Source: Novipirellula herctigrandis
GTDB lineage: Bacteria; Planctomycetota; Planctomycetia; Pirellulales; Pirellulaceae
Reading direction: 5' to 3'
Assembly: GCA_007859835.1 (NCBI GenBank)
Contig: SJPJ01000002.1
Location: forward strand, 586,498 to 635,246
Length of the DNA: 48,749 bases
The position numbers and the translations under genes are program-made. The notes under the pieces were generated by a model, which was not told the DNA's origin, ran no database searches, and saw only the letters and a program-made list of their open reading frames with translations. Shown in pieces: positions 1 to 9,985 of the stretch. Position 1 is the first letter of the stretch, and each line of letters begins with the position of its first letter.

Positions 1-1
1 G

Positions 2-619
2 TCAATCCCCGGCAATCCCGAGGACTTCGATTCGCACTCAGTCACGATCAGCGATGTCAATGAAGCACCCACGATCACTCTGTCATCCGTGGTCAGCAAC
101 CTCGATGAAGATGCCGACACCAGTTCCGCGATTGTTGTCGCAACGATCGCTGTCAGTGATGATGCACTGGGCACCGAAACACTTTCACTGACCGGTACCG
201 ATGCGGGGCTGTTCGAAATCGTCGGCAATGACTTGCGATTGAGGGCCGGTTCGACTCTCAACTTCGAGACGAATCCGTCGCTCGACGTGACTGTTAATGT
301 GGACGATGCGTCAATCCCGGGCAGTCCGGACGACTTCGATTCGCACTCGGTCACGATCAGCGATGTCAATGAAGCACCCACGATCACGCTGTCGTCCGTG
401 GTCAGCAACCTCGATGAAGATGCTGACACCAGTTCCGCTATCGTGGTTGCGACGATCGCGGTCAGTGATGATGCATTGGGCACCGAAACACTTTCACTGA
501 CCGGTACCGATTCGGGGCTGTTCGAGATCGTCGGCAATGACCTGCGATTGAGGGCCGGTTCGACGCTTGACTTCGAGACGAATCCGTCGCTCGATGTGAC
601 CGTCAATGTGGACGATGCC
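2..619 (+). repeat. Tandem 309-bp coding repeats (2 full units plus start of a third)
   Basis: Units start at 2, 311 and 620, exactly 309 bp (103 codons) apart. Comparing the translations by eye, units 1 and 2 differ at only four of 103 residues (N/S, E/D, A/S, N/D). The third unit keeps about the first 23 residues and then diverges into another domain. Such near-identity indicates recent duplication or ongoing homogenisation, and it is the sort of array where short-read assemblies end. Confidence 0.95.
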
Positions 620-1687
620 GCCATCCCCGGCAATCCCGAGGACTTCGATTCGCACTCAGTCACCGTTGGTGATGTCAACGAAGCCCCCACGCTAGGCGAC
701 TGGACGGGTACGGTGGTTTCAGGTCAGCAACTAATCGTTAGCTCGGACGTTTTCCAAAGTCTCAGCAGTGATATGGACGGTGACCTCGTAACAGCGGTGC
801 TTGTCACCAATCCGGAATCTGGAACTTTAACATTGGATGCAGACGGACAATTTCACTATCGGTCTCGGCTCGGATTTGTCGGCGACGTGAGTTTCCAGTG
901 GAAGCCAAACGACGGGCTGCTGGATGGAAACACAGCGACCGTGGTCATCTCGGTCAGCCCCGCCCCTCTGCCACCACAACCTACACCACAACCGGATCCA
1001 GTTGAAACCACAGAAGACACCTCCAATGAAGATTTCGCTGAGGAAGCGGAAACCGATGACTCCGATGCGGACTCCTCCGAAGAAGACTTTGAAAACGAAT
1101 CCGAACCGGTTGCAGAGCCAATCCCAACCGCTCAAGAATCCGTTAAGGGCCATCACCAAGCAAAGAATGCAACAAATGTACTCGATGAGATCAACACGGC
1201 ACGGGACAACGACGATGTTGCCGTATTCACGAAACAGTTAAGTCTGAATACTGAAACACAATGTGTTAGAGATGCAAATGATTCTGCACGCAGCGAATAT
1301 CGATCAGACACAATTGCATCATCGACATACAGTTCAAATGGATCGGTAGCCGTCGCAATCTCATCGGTTGACTACGCATTGATGACCAAGCCAGGAAAAA
1401 TGTGGGATCAGTTAGACCATTGCCAAGAGGCACTGGAATCCCAGATCCGTGGTGACCTGATTGTTGTCGGTACCGCTGGAGCGGCCGCATCGAGCTTCAC
1501 AATCGGCGTTGTTGCCTGGGCGTTACGAAGCGGATTCCTAGTCTCGGGCTTGATCGCTCAAATCCCAGCTTGGAGAGGTGTTGACCCGCTTCTAATTATG
1601 CAGGGATTAAGCAGCGGAGACACTGGCGAAACCTTAGAAGAGTTGATGGATCGTCGCAGCCGAGAAATCGAAGATCAAGAAGATTGA
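2..1687 (+). CDS. Giant cadherin-like repeat surface protein, C-terminal part (5' truncated)
   Basis: The reading frame is open from the first bases of the window, so the gene begins upstream. Two almost identical 103-residue repeats (starting at 2 and 311) and the beginning of a third (620) carry cadherin-type signatures: a DVNEAPT linker, an LDEDADTSSAIVV stretch and an LSLTGTD strand. After them comes a different Ig/cadherin-like domain (about 680-960), then a Pro-, Glu- and Asp-rich linker (about 960-1130), a charged region, and near the C-terminus a hydrophobic segment (about 1450-1560) followed by IPAWRGVDPL and an acidic tail. I know this ending, membrane segment then xPxWRxxDPL, from very large planctomycete surface proteins; that is recall, not a search. 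The likely role is adhesion or cell-surface structure, with the C-terminus anchored in a membrane. Ligands cannot be inferred. Confidence 0.85.
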   Translation, partial: SIPGNPEDFDSHSVTISDVNEAPTITLSSVVSNLDEDADTSSAIVVATIAVSDDALGTETLSLTGTDAGLFEIVGNDLRLRAGSTLNFETNPSLDVTVNVDDASIPGSPDDFDSHSVTISDVNEAPTITLSSVVSNLDEDADTSSAIVVATIAVSDDALGTETLSLTGTDSGLFEIVGNDLRLRAGSTLDFETNPSLDVTVNVDDAAIPGNPEDFDSHSVTVGDVNEAPTLGDWTGTVVSGQQLIVSSDVFQSLSSDMDGDLVTAVLVTNPESGTLTLDADGQFHYRSRLGFVGDVSFQWKPNDGLLDGNTATVVISVSPAPLPPQPTPQPDPVETTEDTSNEDFAEEAETDDSDADSSEEDFENESEPVAEPIPTAQESVKGHHQAKNATNVLDEINTARDNDDVAVFTKQLSLNTETQCVRDANDSARSEYRSDTIASSTYSSNGSVAVAISSVDYALMTKPGKMWDQLDHCQEALESQIRGDLIVVGTAGAAASSFTIGVVAWALRSGFLVSGLIAQIPAWRGVDPLLIMQGLSSGDTGETLEELMDRRSREIEDQED

Positions 1688-1746
1688 GCATCCTGCGGGC
1701 ATACCGCCCACAGGGACAAAAGCACGGGAAAAGCAAGAGATAAACG

Positions 1747-4686
1747 ATGAAAATATTTCAACGAATTCCTATACGCATTCGCATTTCCTTCGGACTCGTC
1801 GGTCTGATGGTGGGGAGCTTACTCGTGGCTAGCGCCGCTGGTTTTTTCCCCAATGAGCAAGAGGAAATCCTGCGCGGTCGCGCCAAGCTATGCGAAACGC
1901 TAGCGATTAGCGGCACAGCAATGGCATCAAGTGGGCAAATTGACAACTTGAATGTAACGTTGGCTTCGATTGTCCATCGCGATCCCCAAGTCGTATCGAT
2001 TGGCTTGCGATCACGAGACGGAAATATGATCGTATCCGCAGGTCCCCACGAACAGAGATGGAACCCAGGTCTAGAGAACGGTATGGACCAAATGCACGTT
2101 CCGGTTTTTCGCTATGGAGAAAGATGGGGTGAATTGCAGATAACCTTTGAATCAACGGGCGGTATATTGGGGCTCAATTACTGGGCACCGGCGTGGTTGC
2201 TGATCGTGCTCGTCCCCGCTTGTTTTCTGCAATTTTCGTTCTTCCTCCGCAAAACTCTCGAGAGTCTCGACCCAAGCGGTGCAGTCCCAACGCATGTCGA
2301 AAAAGCGTTTGACACATTCACGGTAGGATTATTCTTACTGAATTCTCGTGGCCGGATCATTTTCTCAAACCAACGATTAGCGACATTATTGAACATCGAG
2401 TCTTCCAAATTGCTCGGCATGAAGCTCCGCGAATTGGAATGGATTGTTCCTGATGACTCAACGGGCGAATTGCCCTGGGATCAGGCGAAACGAAGCGGTG
2501 AATCCGTCCTCGACCAAATCATTCAATTCGACGTGGCCGACCGCCGTTTGACATTCAGCCTGAACTGCACGCCAATCGCCGGCCAGGGTTATTTAGTCAC
2601 GTTTGACGACATTACGTTGATCGAAGAAAACAAGCTGGCTTTGGCCGAAGCACGCGACGCCGCTCAGAACGCCAGCGAAGCCAAGAGTGCGTTCTTGGCC
2701 AATATGAGCCACGAAATCCGCACCCCGCTGAACGCCGTGCTCGGTTTCACCGACGTGTTGCGACGCGGATTGGTCAGCGATAGCGAAGAAGCGATCGGTC
2801 ACTTGAACATGATCCATACCAGTGGTGCACACCTTCTTGAATTGATTAACGACATTCTCGACCTTTCGAAAATCGAAGCTGGCCGATTACAGTGCGAATC
2901 GATTGAGACTCAATTGGATTTGATCGTTGAAGACGTTGCGAACGTTTTAAACGTCCGTGCGCACGAGAAAGGGATCGCGCTTCGAACCGAATTCAAATCG
3001 GCGATCCCCAAAATGATCCACACCGATCCAACGCGACTTCGCCAAGTGATTACGAATCTCGTCGGAAACGCAATCAAATTCACGGACGAAGGCGAAGTGA
3101 CGATCGTCACAAAAATGATTGGCTCAGAAGACACCTCGCCACAGATACAGATTGACGTCAACGATTCGGGGATTGGCATGACGCCCGAACAACAAAGCAA
3201 GATTTTTGAATCTTTCGTCCAAGCCGATAGCACGACAACTCGAAAATTTGGTGGCACGGGATTAGGACTTTCGATTAGCCGACGCTTGGCCGAGGCGATG
3301 GGTGGCCAATTGACGGTCGCAAGCGAAGCCGGCGTCGGAAGCACCTTTACTATCTCGATCCCAGTTAACGCCAATAGCAGCCAAGAATGGTTAACGCCTG
3401 AGCAAATTCAAAGTGGGGCGGCTAAGCGAGCTGCTAATGACTCGGCCGGTGGCTTGATCCGCTTGCCAAACAAACCGATTTTGGTCGTCGATGATGGCGA
3501 TGCGAATCGCCGATTGATCGAACTCGTTCTTTCCCGCGCAGGTGCCGTTGTTTCCAGTGCCGAGAACGGCCTCGAAGCCATCAAGGCTGTCAGCGAAAAT
3601 GACTATTCGATCATTTTGATGGACATGCAGATGCCAGTGCTCGACGGTTACACAGCAACACGTCGATTGCGTGAAGCGGGCCTGACAACGCCGATCATCG
3701 CCTTGACAGGCAACGCAATGAAAGGCGACCGCGAAAAATGCATGGACGCCGGTTGCGACGACTTCCTTACTAAGCCAGTCGACATCGACAATCTGCTCGT
3801 GTGTGTCAGTTCTTACATCGGAACTGGCGAATCGTCGCCAGACGAACCACAAACGACAGAGGTAAATGCACTGGTTCAGCCCGCGGCTCCCCTCGCGTCC
3901 AGCGATTCGGTCCGATTCGATGCACCATCGGCGATTCACCCAACGCTGCCAATGGATGATGAAGATTTCCGTGCGATCACAACCGACTTTATTCACCGAC
4001 TCGGTAGCCGGCTCGACCAAATTGAAATCGCCATCAAAGCGAATGACTTTGAAACCGTTCGATCGGACGCTCACTGGTTAAAGGGGGCTGGTGGAACAGT
4101 CGGACTGCCTGCATTTAACGAACCAGCCAAGTCACTTGAGGAAGCATCCAAGGTGTCCGATGTAGAGCGAGCAGAGGAATTACTAACCCAAATCCGCGAC
4201 ATCCATTCGCGAGTGGTCATTCCCGGGATGCCGCAAGCCCCAGCGGCGGATTCGAACACACCTCTACCCACAAAACCAACATCCGATTCGACCGAGATTT
4301 CATGCACGATGGAATCGGACGAGCATCCGATCTATTCGTCGCTACCACTCGATGACGCAGAGTTCTGTGCAATCATCATCGATTTCGTCACCAAATTGGA
4401 TACTCGATTGTTGGAAATGCAAAATTTGCTTGAGTCCAACTCTTTTGTCGAGTTATCCGAACGAGCTCATTGGCTCAAAGGTGCCGGTGGAACAGTCGGC
4501 TACGGTGACTTTACGGAACCCGCCGCCGAACTCGTCAGTGCTTCGCGGGGTTGCGATTTCGAACATAGTGAACATTTGCTGAGACAAATCCAAGCCATCC
4601 GAAAACGCCTTGTGGTTCCAAAGATCGAAGTCGCCCATTCCCCCCAAGAACCATTGGATGCTCCCCACAACTGCGAGCCGATTTAA
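1747..4686 (+). CDS. Hybrid sensor histidine kinase with receiver and two HPt domains
   Basis: 979 residues. The order is: membrane segment (about 13-33), periplasmic sensor region (about 35-145), second membrane segment (about 147-167), PAS domain (about 185-290), HisKA with SHEIRTPLNAVLGF (phospho-accepting H322), HATPase with NLVGNAIKF and GTGLGLSISR, a receiver domain with phospho-accepting D626 in MDMQMPVLDGY and K676 in LTKPVD, and two HPt domains with phosphorylatable H776 and H908. Both HPt domains share HWLKGAGGTVG and the surrounding sequence, so they arose by internal duplication with an offset of 132 residues. The protein holds a complete His-Asp-His relay inside one inner-membrane polypeptide. 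The HD-GYP response regulator 136 bp downstream on the same strand is the obvious candidate output, but that link is inference. The stimulus is unknown. Confidence 0.93.
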   Translation: MKIFQRIPIRIRISFGLVGLMVGSLLVASAAGFFPNEQEEILRGRAKLCETLAISGTAMASSGQIDNLNVTLASIVHRDPQVVSIGLRSRDGNMIVSAGPHEQRWNPGLENGMDQMHVPVFRYGERWGELQITFESTGGILGLNYWAPAWLLIVLVPACFLQFSFFLRKTLESLDPSGAVPTHVEKAFDTFTVGLFLLNSRGRIIFSNQRLATLLNIESSKLLGMKLRELEWIVPDDSTGELPWDQAKRSGESVLDQIIQFDVADRRLTFSLNCTPIAGQGYLVTFDDITLIEENKLALAEARDAAQNASEAKSAFLANMSHEIRTPLNAVLGFTDVLRRGLVSDSEEAIGHLNMIHTSGAHLLELINDILDLSKIEAGRLQCESIETQLDLIVEDVANVLNVRAHEKGIALRTEFKSAIPKMIHTDPTRLRQVITNLVGNAIKFTDEGEVTIVTKMIGSEDTSPQIQIDVNDSGIGMTPEQQSKIFESFVQADSTTTRKFGGTGLGLSISRRLAEAMGGQLTVASEAGVGSTFTISIPVNANSSQEWLTPEQIQSGAAKRAANDSAGGLIRLPNKPILVVDDGDANRRLIELVLSRAGAVVSSAENGLEAIKAVSENDYSIILMDMQMPVLDGYTATRRLREAGLTTPIIALTGNAMKGDREKCMDAGCDDFLTKPVDIDNLLVCVSSYIGTGESSPDEPQTTEVNALVQPAAPLASSDSVRFDAPSAIHPTLPMDDEDFRAITTDFIHRLGSRLDQIEIAIKANDFETVRSDAHWLKGAGGTVGLPAFNEPAKSLEEASKVSDVERAEELLTQIRDIHSRVVIPGMPQAPAADSNTPLPTKPTSDSTEISCTMESDEHPIYSSLPLDDAEFCAIIIDFVTKLDTRLLEMQNLLESNSFVELSERAHWLKGAGGTVGYGDFTEPAAELVSASRGCDFEHSEHLLRQIQAIRKRLVVPKIEVAHSPQEPLDAPHNCEPI

Positions 4687-4822
4687 TCGTCAAATTCGAC
4701 AAAGCCAGCGTAGGCTTTCATCGTAATAGGTCGGCTCGATCATAGGATCGAACCAGCGTACCGTTTTGTAAGCCACGTTTAGATACCCGAGAAACAACCA
4801 ATCCGGTTTTTCACACAATAAC

Positions 4823-6070
4823 ATGAGCACTCCAATACCAACCGCGACGCCACCCAACGCTTTCCCCACATCGGAATCCGCCGCCAGCATGCCTGTCGGC
4901 CACGGTAAACCAACGGTGGGGAATACGGCAGCGCGTTCGTTGCATGGCAAGATCATGATTGTCGACGATGAAATCGCGAACGTTCTCGTCGCGAAGAAGC
5001 ATCTCGAGCGTGCGGGTTACTATATGTTCGAAACGACGACCGACTCTTCGGTCGCGGTCAATTTGATCTGCTCGACTCGACCCGACGTCGTGTTACTTGA
5101 CATTAACATGCCGGACGTCAATGGCGTTGAAATTTTGCGACAAGTCCGCCACCGTCCCGAGTTCCGTCATTTACCAATACTGATTTTGACAGCGAATAAC
5201 GACGCGGAAATCAAACATTCATGCTTAGAACTGGGCGCGACTGACTTCCTGGTCAAGCCAGTGGACCCAATGGAATTGGTTCCACGGGTTCGCAACTCAC
5301 TGCAAATCAAATCCTATCACGACCAACTTGAAAATCATGCCGCCGACCTTGAAGAAAAGATCAGTCAACGGACGGCCGACTTAGAGAAATCACGACGCGA
5401 AGTGATCTATTGTCTCGCAAGGGCTGCGGAACTTCGTGACAACGACACGGGGAATCACGTGATTCGTGTCGGACGCTTCGCAGGCTTAATCGCGGCTCAA
5501 TTGGATCTTCCTCAGTGGTACGTGGAAGATGTAGAATTGGCAGCACAACTACACGATGTCGGTAAGATCGCTGTGCCTGACGCAATTCTTTTAAAACCAG
5601 GCTGTTTGGAGCCTGAAGAATTCGAGGTCATCAAGAGCCACGTGAAGCTTGGACGACAAATCATCAAGCCACATACGATTAACGATGCCGATCTAATTCG
5701 AAGGCACGCAGATATTGGCTGCGAAATGCTGCGTGACGGAAGTTCGTTGATGAGATTGGCCGCCAGTATCGCGCAAACGCATCACGAGAAATATGATGGT
5801 AGCGGCTATCCAATCGGATTGGCCGGTGAAGACATACCACTTGAAGGACGCATTACCGCGGTAGCCGACGTCTACGATGCTCTGGCGTCCGAACGTCCCT
5901 ATAAGAAGGCGTTGCCACGTCAGAAGTGCTTCGACATTCTCGAAGAAGGTCGTGGTACTCATTTCGACCCGAATGTTCTAGATGCTTTCTTTCGTGCGTC
6001 AAAAGACATTGTTCGAGTTCAAGTGGAATTCATGGACTTCTGCACCCCCGCAACAACACCCGCGTCGTAG
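4823..6070 (+). CDS. Response regulator with HD-GYP c-di-GMP phosphodiesterase domain (RpfG type)
   Basis: 415 residues. After a roughly 40-residue low-complexity N-terminus comes a receiver domain with the phospho-accepting D93 in LLDINMPDVNG and the lysine of FLVKPVD. A coiled-coil linker follows (about 170-200), then an HD-GYP domain. The metal-binding LHDVGKIAVPD (H244, D245), HHEKYDGSGYP (G328-Y329-P330) and DVYDALASERPYK are all intact, so cyclic-di-GMP hydrolysis to pGpG/GMP is expected. It probably receives phosphate from the HPt-bearing kinase just upstream. The start is uncertain, because no convincing ribosome site precedes 4823 and a downstream start just before the receiver would also give a complete protein. 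Confidence 0.93.
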   Translation: MSTPIPTATPPNAFPTSESAASMPVGHGKPTVGNTAARSLHGKIMIVDDEIANVLVAKKHLERAGYYMFETTTDSSVAVNLICSTRPDVVLLDINMPDVNGVEILRQVRHRPEFRHLPILILTANNDAEIKHSCLELGATDFLVKPVDPMELVPRVRNSLQIKSYHDQLENHAADLEEKISQRTADLEKSRREVIYCLARAAELRDNDTGNHVIRVGRFAGLIAAQLDLPQWYVEDVELAAQLHDVGKIAVPDAILLKPGCLEPEEFEVIKSHVKLGRQIIKPHTINDADLIRRHADIGCEMLRDGSSLMRLAASIAQTHHEKYDGSGYPIGLAGEDIPLEGRITAVADVYDALASERPYKKALPRQKCFDILEEGRGTHFDPNVLDAFFRASKDIVRVQVEFMDFCTPATTPAS

Positions 6071-6413
6071 TCTTGGCGATGCGACCGTCGTGAACGGATC
6101 GGCTTATTGGACGTCGTTGCGAAAAACACATAGCAACCGGACCAACATTGGCGTTTCGTTCGCTAAAGTCACGGCGAATTGTTTCTTGTTCACGTCCGAG
6201 GCGGAACACTCCAATTAAGGGCTGCGCGACTGTGGTCTTCGATACACCACACCGTCCTTACTGGGACAACGCCACTTTCATCAGCCGCAGCACGTTAACG
6301 AGTGGGAAGTTGCATGACAAAGCCCAAGAAACAAAGGGCATGAACTTAGTGAGCTCTCATTCGCTTGGATGATCGTCCTCGCCTTTGTTCAGGCATTAGG
6401 TTGAAAGAAGGAA
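6071..6413. other. Intergenic stretch between HD-GYP gene and rnpB, nothing recognised
   Basis: This 343-bp gap lies between the plus-strand HD-GYP gene and the 3' end of minus-strand rnpB. The open frames in it are short, begin inside or overlap neighbours, and have no recognisable product. I see no clear hairpin with a T-tract for either convergent transcript. A short GCCT/AGGC stem just beyond the rnpB end is too weak to call. Confidence 0.5.
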
Positions 6414-6843
<430 letters not shown>

Positions 6844-6976
6844 CACCAACACATGATAGATTAACCACAAAACGGCAAAAGGCTGACTCTCGCACAGCCG
6901 CCCATAATGTGGATAATTTCGGTTTGAAGCGGACAGAATGTTGAGCAAATTGCCCGAGGAGTAGTAACAAAGGCTC

Positions 6977-8239
6977 ATGGTGGATCCCGACGACACGAAT
7001 GATCGAGACGAGCAAGCTGATCGAGACGAGAAAACAGACTCGCTCGACGAAATCCGCGTCGCGTTAGTGGGGCGTTTCGGTTCGATGTCGCGCCGCGAGG
7101 CTGCCAATGTCCTGAGGTCGTTCGGTGCGACTGTGGTCGATCAGAAACAACCGGACGTCGATTGGGTGGTGATTGGCGCCGATCAATCGCCGCTCGCTGA
7201 AGCAGAACTTCTGACCGAATCGACGCAACAGCAGATTGCGATCGGCGCACGAGAATTAATTCACGAAACGGAACTTTGGCAACGCATTGGACTGTTGGAT
7301 CTCGAGCAATCAAACCGCCAATACTACACACCGGCAATGTTAGCCCATTTGCTTGGCGTTTCCGTAAGGGTGGTACGTCGTTGGCACCGCTTGGGGTTGA
7401 TCACTCCGGTGGAAACCTTGCACCGGTTGCCATACTTTGACTTTGCCGAAATTACAACGGCCAAGCGTTTGGCGCGTTGGATCGCCGAGGGGGAAAGCGC
7501 CACCGCAATCGAACACCGGTTGGTCGAATTGGTGGAATTATTACCGAATATCCATCGCCCCCTCGATCAATTGTCGATCTTGATCGAAGGTAAGCACGTG
7601 TTGCTTCGGGGCGGCGAAGGACTAATTGAGCCAGGCGGCCAAATGCGGTTCGATTTCGATTCGCTCGACGATTTCGTCCGCCAAGATCATGACCACCAAG
7701 CAACCACCGAGCCTCGCCAAGTGTTGTCGATGGTCCGAGAAGAAGATGCTTCGTTTCCTTCAAGGAGACAACACCTCGAACCCGAGGATTCTCTTTTAAC
7801 AGCTGCCTATCAAGCCGAAGATGAAGGGAATTTGCAACGGGCAATCGACTATTACCATGCGATTCTTTCACGTGACGGCGCACACGCCGATATTTGTTTT
7901 CAAATTGGCGAGTTGCTCTATAGGCTCGGCGAGCCGGTGGCAGCACGCGAGCGATACTACGCCGCGATTGAATTGGACCCAGAATTTGTCGAAGCTCGCG
8001 CGAGTCTCGGCATCGTTTTGAATGAAACCGGACAGTTGGACTTAGCGATCGCCGCGTTTCGCGGTGCGCTGCAAATCTTCCCCGACTACTGCGACGTCCA
8101 CTATCACTTGGCAAGAATCCTAGATGAAACCAACCTTGCTTCCGAAGCGACGCATCATTGGAAACGCTTTCTCGAACTGTTCCCTGACAGTCCATGGGCG
8201 GAAGAAGCGAAGATGCGACTAGAGGATCGGCAAGACTAA
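6977..8239 (+). CDS. BRCT-like / MerR-type HTH / TPR three-domain protein
   Basis: 420 residues. A charged, Asp-rich start (1-24) is followed by a BRCT-like region (about 25-95: RVALVGRFGSMSRREA, then FGATVVD and DWVVIGAD). Next is a MerR-type winged helix-turn-helix (about 116-175: YYTPAMLAHLLGVSVRVVRRW, HRLGLITPV, LPYFDFAEI). A variable linker follows (about 190-270), then three to four TPR units (about 272-415: YQAEDEGNLQRAIDYYHAIL, ADICFQIGELLYRLGE, ASLGIVLNETGQLDLAIAAF). The parts suggest a DNA-binding protein with two protein-protein interaction modules, in the cytoplasm. I recall the type only as a conserved planctomycete protein without function. It ends 18 bp from the convergent kinase gene. 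Confidence 0.82.
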   Translation: MVDPDDTNDRDEQADRDEKTDSLDEIRVALVGRFGSMSRREAANVLRSFGATVVDQKQPDVDWVVIGADQSPLAEAELLTESTQQQIAIGARELIHETELWQRIGLLDLEQSNRQYYTPAMLAHLLGVSVRVVRRWHRLGLITPVETLHRLPYFDFAEITTAKRLARWIAEGESATAIEHRLVELVELLPNIHRPLDQLSILIEGKHVLLRGGEGLIEPGGQMRFDFDSLDDFVRQDHDHQATTEPRQVLSMVREEDASFPSRRQHLEPEDSLLTAAYQAEDEGNLQRAIDYYHAILSRDGAHADICFQIGELLYRLGEPVAARERYYAAIELDPEFVEARASLGIVLNETGQLDLAIAAFRGALQIFPDYCDVHYHLARILDETNLASEATHHWKRFLELFPDSPWAEEAKMRLEDRQD

Positions 8240-8257
8240 GATCAAGTATTCGACCGA

Positions 8258-9769
8258 CTAATACGACCCCAGAGCCCGACGCTTCATACCCGACCCAATC
8301 AACACCAACGCCAAGGCCGTTCGTAATTCGCGAACCTTTAGCGGCAAACCAAGCATTTTGCGGTTTTCACCTCGAGTCGCTGTCGCGATCAAATTGGTTT
8401 GACGCCGGTCGACTAACAAAATGGTCGGAATGTCTCTGGTCAATTCGTTCTCGGCGAACCGGTTATGCGCGTCCAATGCGGCAGTTCCTAAGTCCGAAGC
8501 ACCAAAAATCACGACGTCAGCGGGTCGTTCTTCGCCTTCGTCGAATCGGGCCAGCGCCCGATCGGGGTCTTGGATAATCAACACACGATATCCGCGTGCC
8601 TTGAGTCGATCGCGAACGGCGTTTTGCAGTGTTGGTTTGGATTCCACAAACATCACAACATAGCCTTCACCTTCATTGGAAGGCAATTCATCATCGTCAT
8701 GGTGTTCTGCCATTGGTTGTTCATAACCATCGGCCCCAGTGACACTATGACCCTTTTCCAGAATCGTGATTGCCTTTTTAACTTCCGCCTGCATCTCGGC
8801 CGCAGTTTGAAAGCGTTCGTTCACATTGTACCGCATCGCCTTTTGAACGATTTGGTTCGCAACCCCCGGCACATCAGGCACAAGCGTTGGGAGCGGAACA
8901 ATGTCAATGAACCGATTGATATTCAAACGCTGCAACCGGTCGCGAGTTTCCGTCAATGCGGGCTCACCGGCAAGCATGTGATAGAGCATATTGCCAGCGA
9001 AAAATACATCGCTACGCGGATCGTCTTTGCGAACCCCTGTACCACGTTCAAGAGCGGCATAATCGATCGCGCGGGCATTGGGGCAATCCGCAACCTGCTC
9101 AGGATTTTTACGATCCGCAAGCGCAGCAAGCCCAAAGTCTACTAACTTCGCTTTGCCCTCCGTCGAAATCAGTACGTTGGACAATTTCAAGTCGCGATGT
9201 GATATCCCGAGCGAAGCCGCATGAGCTAAGGCCGAACAGACTTCATAACTCAATTTTAACGCTAAGTCCGCTGGCAGCTTTCCGCGAACTTTCACGAGCT
9301 CTCGAAGCGTTTGCCCTTCGACAAACTCCATCACCAAAAAAGGATGACGGACATCAGGCACAACTTCGTAAATACTCACAATGTTTGGATGCCGCAGCTT
9401 CAACCCCATCTTGCCTTCACGCAAGAATTGTTCGAGCTCCTTGGGTTCGTCGCGAAAGCGTTTTCGCAACACCTTCACTGCGAAAACCTCTCCGTCTTTC
9501 GACGCTCGGTAAACGCGTGCGAAGGTACCCGCACCAATCATATACAAAACTTTGTATTGACCATAGAAATAGCCTGATCGATCACCCCGCAATATCTTTT
9601 CGGTTTGTAGCGTGCTGACAACACCAGCACGCTGCATCGCATCAATGATATCTTGGAGCGTATGGTCACCGGTTCCAATATCGCTACGTACACGATCGAC
9701 CGTGCGACTGTCCGCAAGTCCAAGATCCTTGATCCGCAGGATAAATTGTTCGGGGGTAAGCGAACTCAT
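8258..9769 (-). CDS. Serine/threonine protein kinase with degenerate receiver domain
   Basis: 503 residues. An N-terminal helical region (1-70) precedes a Hanks-type kinase domain (about 72-340) with a glycine loop GAGTFARVY, K99 in FAVKVL, HRDLKLSNVL (catalytic D193) and DFGLAAL (D211), so it should be active. After an acidic linker, a receiver-like fold occupies about residues 375-500 (VMFVESKPTLQNAVRDRL at its start). In it the strand that normally carries the phospho-accepting Asp reads DVVIFGASDLG, with Gly at the expected Asp position. The C-terminus is therefore probably a pseudo-receiver used for binding. No membrane segment or PASTA repeat is visible, so the protein is cytoplasmic. 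Substrates are unknown. Confidence 0.9.
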   Translation of the reverse strand: MSSLTPEQFILRIKDLGLADSRTVDRVRSDIGTGDHTLQDIIDAMQRAGVVSTLQTEKILRGDRSGYFYGQYKVLYMIGAGTFARVYRASKDGEVFAVKVLRKRFRDEPKELEQFLREGKMGLKLRHPNIVSIYEVVPDVRHPFLVMEFVEGQTLRELVKVRGKLPADLALKLSYEVCSALAHAASLGISHRDLKLSNVLISTEGKAKLVDFGLAALADRKNPEQVADCPNARAIDYAALERGTGVRKDDPRSDVFFAGNMLYHMLAGEPALTETRDRLQRLNINRFIDIVPLPTLVPDVPGVANQIVQKAMRYNVNERFQTAAEMQAEVKKAITILEKGHSVTGADGYEQPMAEHHDDDELPSNEGEGYVVMFVESKPTLQNAVRDRLKARGYRVLIIQDPDRALARFDEGEERPADVVIFGASDLGTAALDAHNRFAENELTRDIPTILLVDRRQTNLIATATRGENRKMLGLPLKVRELRTALALVLIGSGMKRRALGSY

Positions 9770-9985
9770 ACAGCTAAAAAAGTTAAAACGCCATAACTAG
9801 AAAAAAAATCGCTGTACCGCTGAACACATAGTCAGAGGGGAAGGGATCCAAAGCGAGACCATACTCAGTTTACACAAACCACTGCGTTTTGCGCCACTTC
9901 GTTTTTGTGGTTTCTCTCTTCAAATCAGCGGATCATGCGACAAACGAGCCCCAAAACCGGGTTTTCCGTCGCAGTCACCACAAGC

